Positions 36,001 through 36,573 of a stretch of 36,573 nucleotides of DNA are shown one piece after another (within the stretch, counting starts at the first letter, position 1; the number at the start of each line of letters is the position of its first letter). The stretch lies in NCBI RefSeq assembly GCF_001261715.1, contig NZ_CVRU01000066.1:1-36573 (forward strand), in the 5' to 3' direction. Source of the DNA: Dysgonomonas sp. HGC4 (GTDB taxonomy: Bacteria > Bacteroidota > Bacteroidia > Bacteroidales > Dysgonomonadaceae). The position numbers and the translations under genes are program-made. Under the pieces are notes generated by a model. It was given only the letters and a program-made list of their open reading frames with translations, was not told the DNA's origin and did no database searches.

Positions 36001-36355
36001 AGGCTGTAACTACAACTTCATCCAATGTTTTAGAATCCTCTTTCATAACGACTCTTAAGTCGGTCTTATTACCAATGTTTATGTTCTGAGTAATATATCC
36101 AATATAGCTTACTTGTAAAATTGCATTGTTTTTTGAAGTTATAGTAAATCGCCCATCCAGGTCTGTAATGGTACCTTGTCGTGCCCCAACTGTATTAACT
36201 GAAGCACCAATAATACTCTGCCCTGTTTCATCTAGGACAATTCCGGACACTTTGATTTGGTCTGATTGTGCAGAAACTTGCTGAACAATACTTAACAACA
36301 TTAATAGCCATAAAAAACAATGGCTATAGGAATTTGAAGTTTTCTTTTTTTGCAT
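33083..36355 (-). CDS. SusC/RagA-type TonB-dependent outer-membrane transporter
   Basis: 1090 residues, with signal peptide to about 29 (QQVSAQ). Residues about 33-105 are a carboxypeptidase-regulatory-like domain (VSGIVLDETGQSIIGASV). LDEVVVTALG (111-120) is the TonB-box region shared by SusC proteins, then the plug (LSGRVSGVQ; LYVIDGVPI; DDVESIEVLKGANASALYG) and a beta-barrel ending YGFDIKVTF with terminal Phe. It imports oligosaccharides across the outer membrane using TonB energy, together with the SusD partner. No STN domain is present, so control by an ECF sigma/anti-sigma pair is unlikely. First gene of the operon; the start is AT-rich without a Shine-Dalgarno sequence, as usual for the phylum. 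Confidence 0.96.
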   Translation of the reverse strand: MQKKKTSNSYSHCFLWLLMLLSIVQQVSAQSDQIKVSGIVLDETGQSIIGASVNTVGARQGTITDLDGRFTITSKNNAILQVSYIGYITQNINIGNKTDLRVVMKEDSKTLDEVVVTALGISRDAKSLPYARQSVDKEGLDEAKDPNLLNMLSGRVSGVQFISNGGALSSTRVVIRGENSLTGNNQPLYVIDGVPIMNNMGDSGDLDYGNAASSINPDDVESIEVLKGANASALYGSDAANGVILITTKKAGKKAGLGVTYSNNTQFSKLNQFPIYQNVYGAGTTGLNSDFNYQGQSGFNPDLPLQLPNLSLSGYGNRSFGLPMLGFNVIGRDGKVKTYSPSPETITNMYQVGTQMTNSLSLERVTDLVAVRLSYTNIHSDDILENFNKLNRNTFNLGSNIKLAKFLSADINAQYVKDKVDNRGFRNSSDRNPLYAITNLPRDASYEELKIWKNEDGTPKTQNSFYNPYWLINELSNADEKNWLMANLTLNFTLTNYLKLRLRGATDYQTMDAWSFTNFYSPFDRDGEYFAYQRQATNNMFEALVMFNKKVGKFNLNSNLGTSNQKVESKQLRSTVQSLLMPDVKSLSNNAATASTWEEYSGKEKIGLFLQANAGYNNFAYIDVTARNDWSSTLPYPHSYFYYSGGTSIILTEALKIPKDILSFAKVRSSYAKTGNDTGFDMLRNGFSYGGLFNGTMPWYTGDNISRNPNLKPETTISTEFGTDLRFFNDRLSIDFTYYQKATKDQIVQASVSAVSGYEKKMFNSGEIQNKGYELSINAIPVRTKNFEWSIRGNWSKNESKVISLMDGVDRFRLANWNGTSVEVFAEVGQPYGVMYGTDYKRNENGDVLCDINGRPKSDSESHFFGKVSPDWIGGINNSFRYRDFDMNFLIDFKQGGLLWSYSSYQGSRNGQTVESLQGRNEFILSSIILGENDSERKGYLEANRTNSTQNYNAQYLDKGRVNGSVLPDRRVYDAEVPGLAGQECTNGINPVNYYSDDVLKSARRYLYDASFVKLRAISVGYNVPRNFLRKSPFNSVRLSAVGRNIWTMHQNTPKGLDPEATTNTGNGQGIEQGFSLPQANYGFDIKVTF

Positions 36356-36573
36356 TTTTTATAGCATTTGCATGATTAACAATATATAACGGTAAGTATT
36401 AAAATTTTAGTTTTCTAATTCAGAATGACTATCAATAAAATTTAGGATGGAAAGGTGTGATACTCGAGTATAAATACTTTTTTTCTCTTTTGTCGATTTG
36501 GACAAGAGAAACCACGACTCACCTTTCGAGTTGAAAAAGTGTTTGTTTACATTTTTTTTCATAGTGACATAAG
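36356..36573 (-). promoter_or_regulatory. Leader and presumed promoter/operator region of the PUL
   Basis: The region upstream of susC contains several symmetrical elements: the palindrome TACTCGAGTA (36461-36470); an 8-base inverted repeat GAAAGGTG (36450-36457) / CACCTTTC (36520-36527); and a hairpin-like pair TTCTCTTTTGTC / GACAAGAGAA (about 36483-36510). No clear TTTG/TAnnTTTG promoter can be assigned. The elements are candidates for binding by a PUL regulator encoded outside the window. Confidence 0.4.

Larger units (their letters stand above)
10632..36355 (-). other. Polysaccharide utilization locus (PUL)
   Basis: Ten consecutive minus-strand genes: susC-like, susD-like, GH99-like lipoprotein, GH2, GH99-like/GH43 fusion, GH3, GH92, GH3, GH95 and GH2. 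Gaps are short (overlap to 53 bases) except 120 bases before the first GH2 and 165 bases before the fusion gene, both of which hold a stem-loop. The genes are visibly AT-richer than those left of 8.6 kb. No HTCS, ECF/anti-sigma or SusR regulator is in the window, and SusC lacks an N-terminal STN domain, arguing against anti-sigma control. Confidence 0.9.

Noticed and set aside
1-36573. tRNA, rRNA or CRISPR arrays
   Set aside because: No cloverleaf-like or ribosomal sequence and no regularly spaced repeats were seen.

Overview
The window comes from a member of the Bacteroidales (Bacteroidota). The evidence is a SusC/SusD pair, a run of exported glycoside hydrolases, a DUF5686 outer-membrane protein, FISUMP/fimbrillin-type surface proteins, Bacteroidales lipoprotein signals, and A-rich start regions without strong Shine-Dalgarno sequences. 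The genus cannot be fixed. A Parabacteroides- or Bacteroides-like genome is a guess from gene content only.

Left part (1 to about 8.6 kb, + strand, moderate GC). A large surface protein with a C-terminal FISUMP/C-type-lectin-like domain enters from outside the window. It is followed by a three-gene, stop-start-coupled cassette: GNAT-like protein, DUF3440 PP-loop (PAPS-reductase-like, IbrA-type) and ParB-like (IbrB-type). Then come a second exported FISUMP protein, a small unknown protein, about 840 bases without a convincing gene, and a DUF5686 outer-membrane protein.

Middle part (about 8.6 to 10.5 kb). This is a gene graveyard: a frame-broken tyrosine recombinase on +, the 3' part of a second tyrosine integrase on -, a RhuM-like fragment coupled to it, a perfect 26-bp palindrome between them, the frameshifted N-terminus of a retron-type reverse transcriptase, and the N-terminus of a helicase cut off just after its Walker A motif. 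It lies where base composition changes from GC-moderate to clearly AT-rich, as expected for the scarred edge of an acquired island.

Right part (10.6 to 36.4 kb, - strand, AT-rich). One polysaccharide utilization locus, read right to left: SusC, SusD, a GH99-like (WbsX-type) lipoprotein in the place where a surface glycan-binding protein is usual, a GH2 enzyme with an N-terminal concanavalin-like domain, a GH99-like/GH43 fusion, a discoidin-like/GH3 enzyme, a divergent GH92, a second GH3 (beta-xylosidase type), GH95 and a second GH2. SusCD should import oligosaccharides. The GH99-like lipoprotein is the only obvious candidate for a surface endo-enzyme, because no classical endo-glycanase or lyase is present. 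The other enzymes look exo-acting and periplasmic. The mixture suggests a branched glycan carrying alpha-L-fucose (or L-galactose), beta-xylose or beta-glucose, arabinose- or xylose-like and possibly mannose-like residues. The actual substrate cannot be read from sequence. No regulator of the locus lies inside the window.
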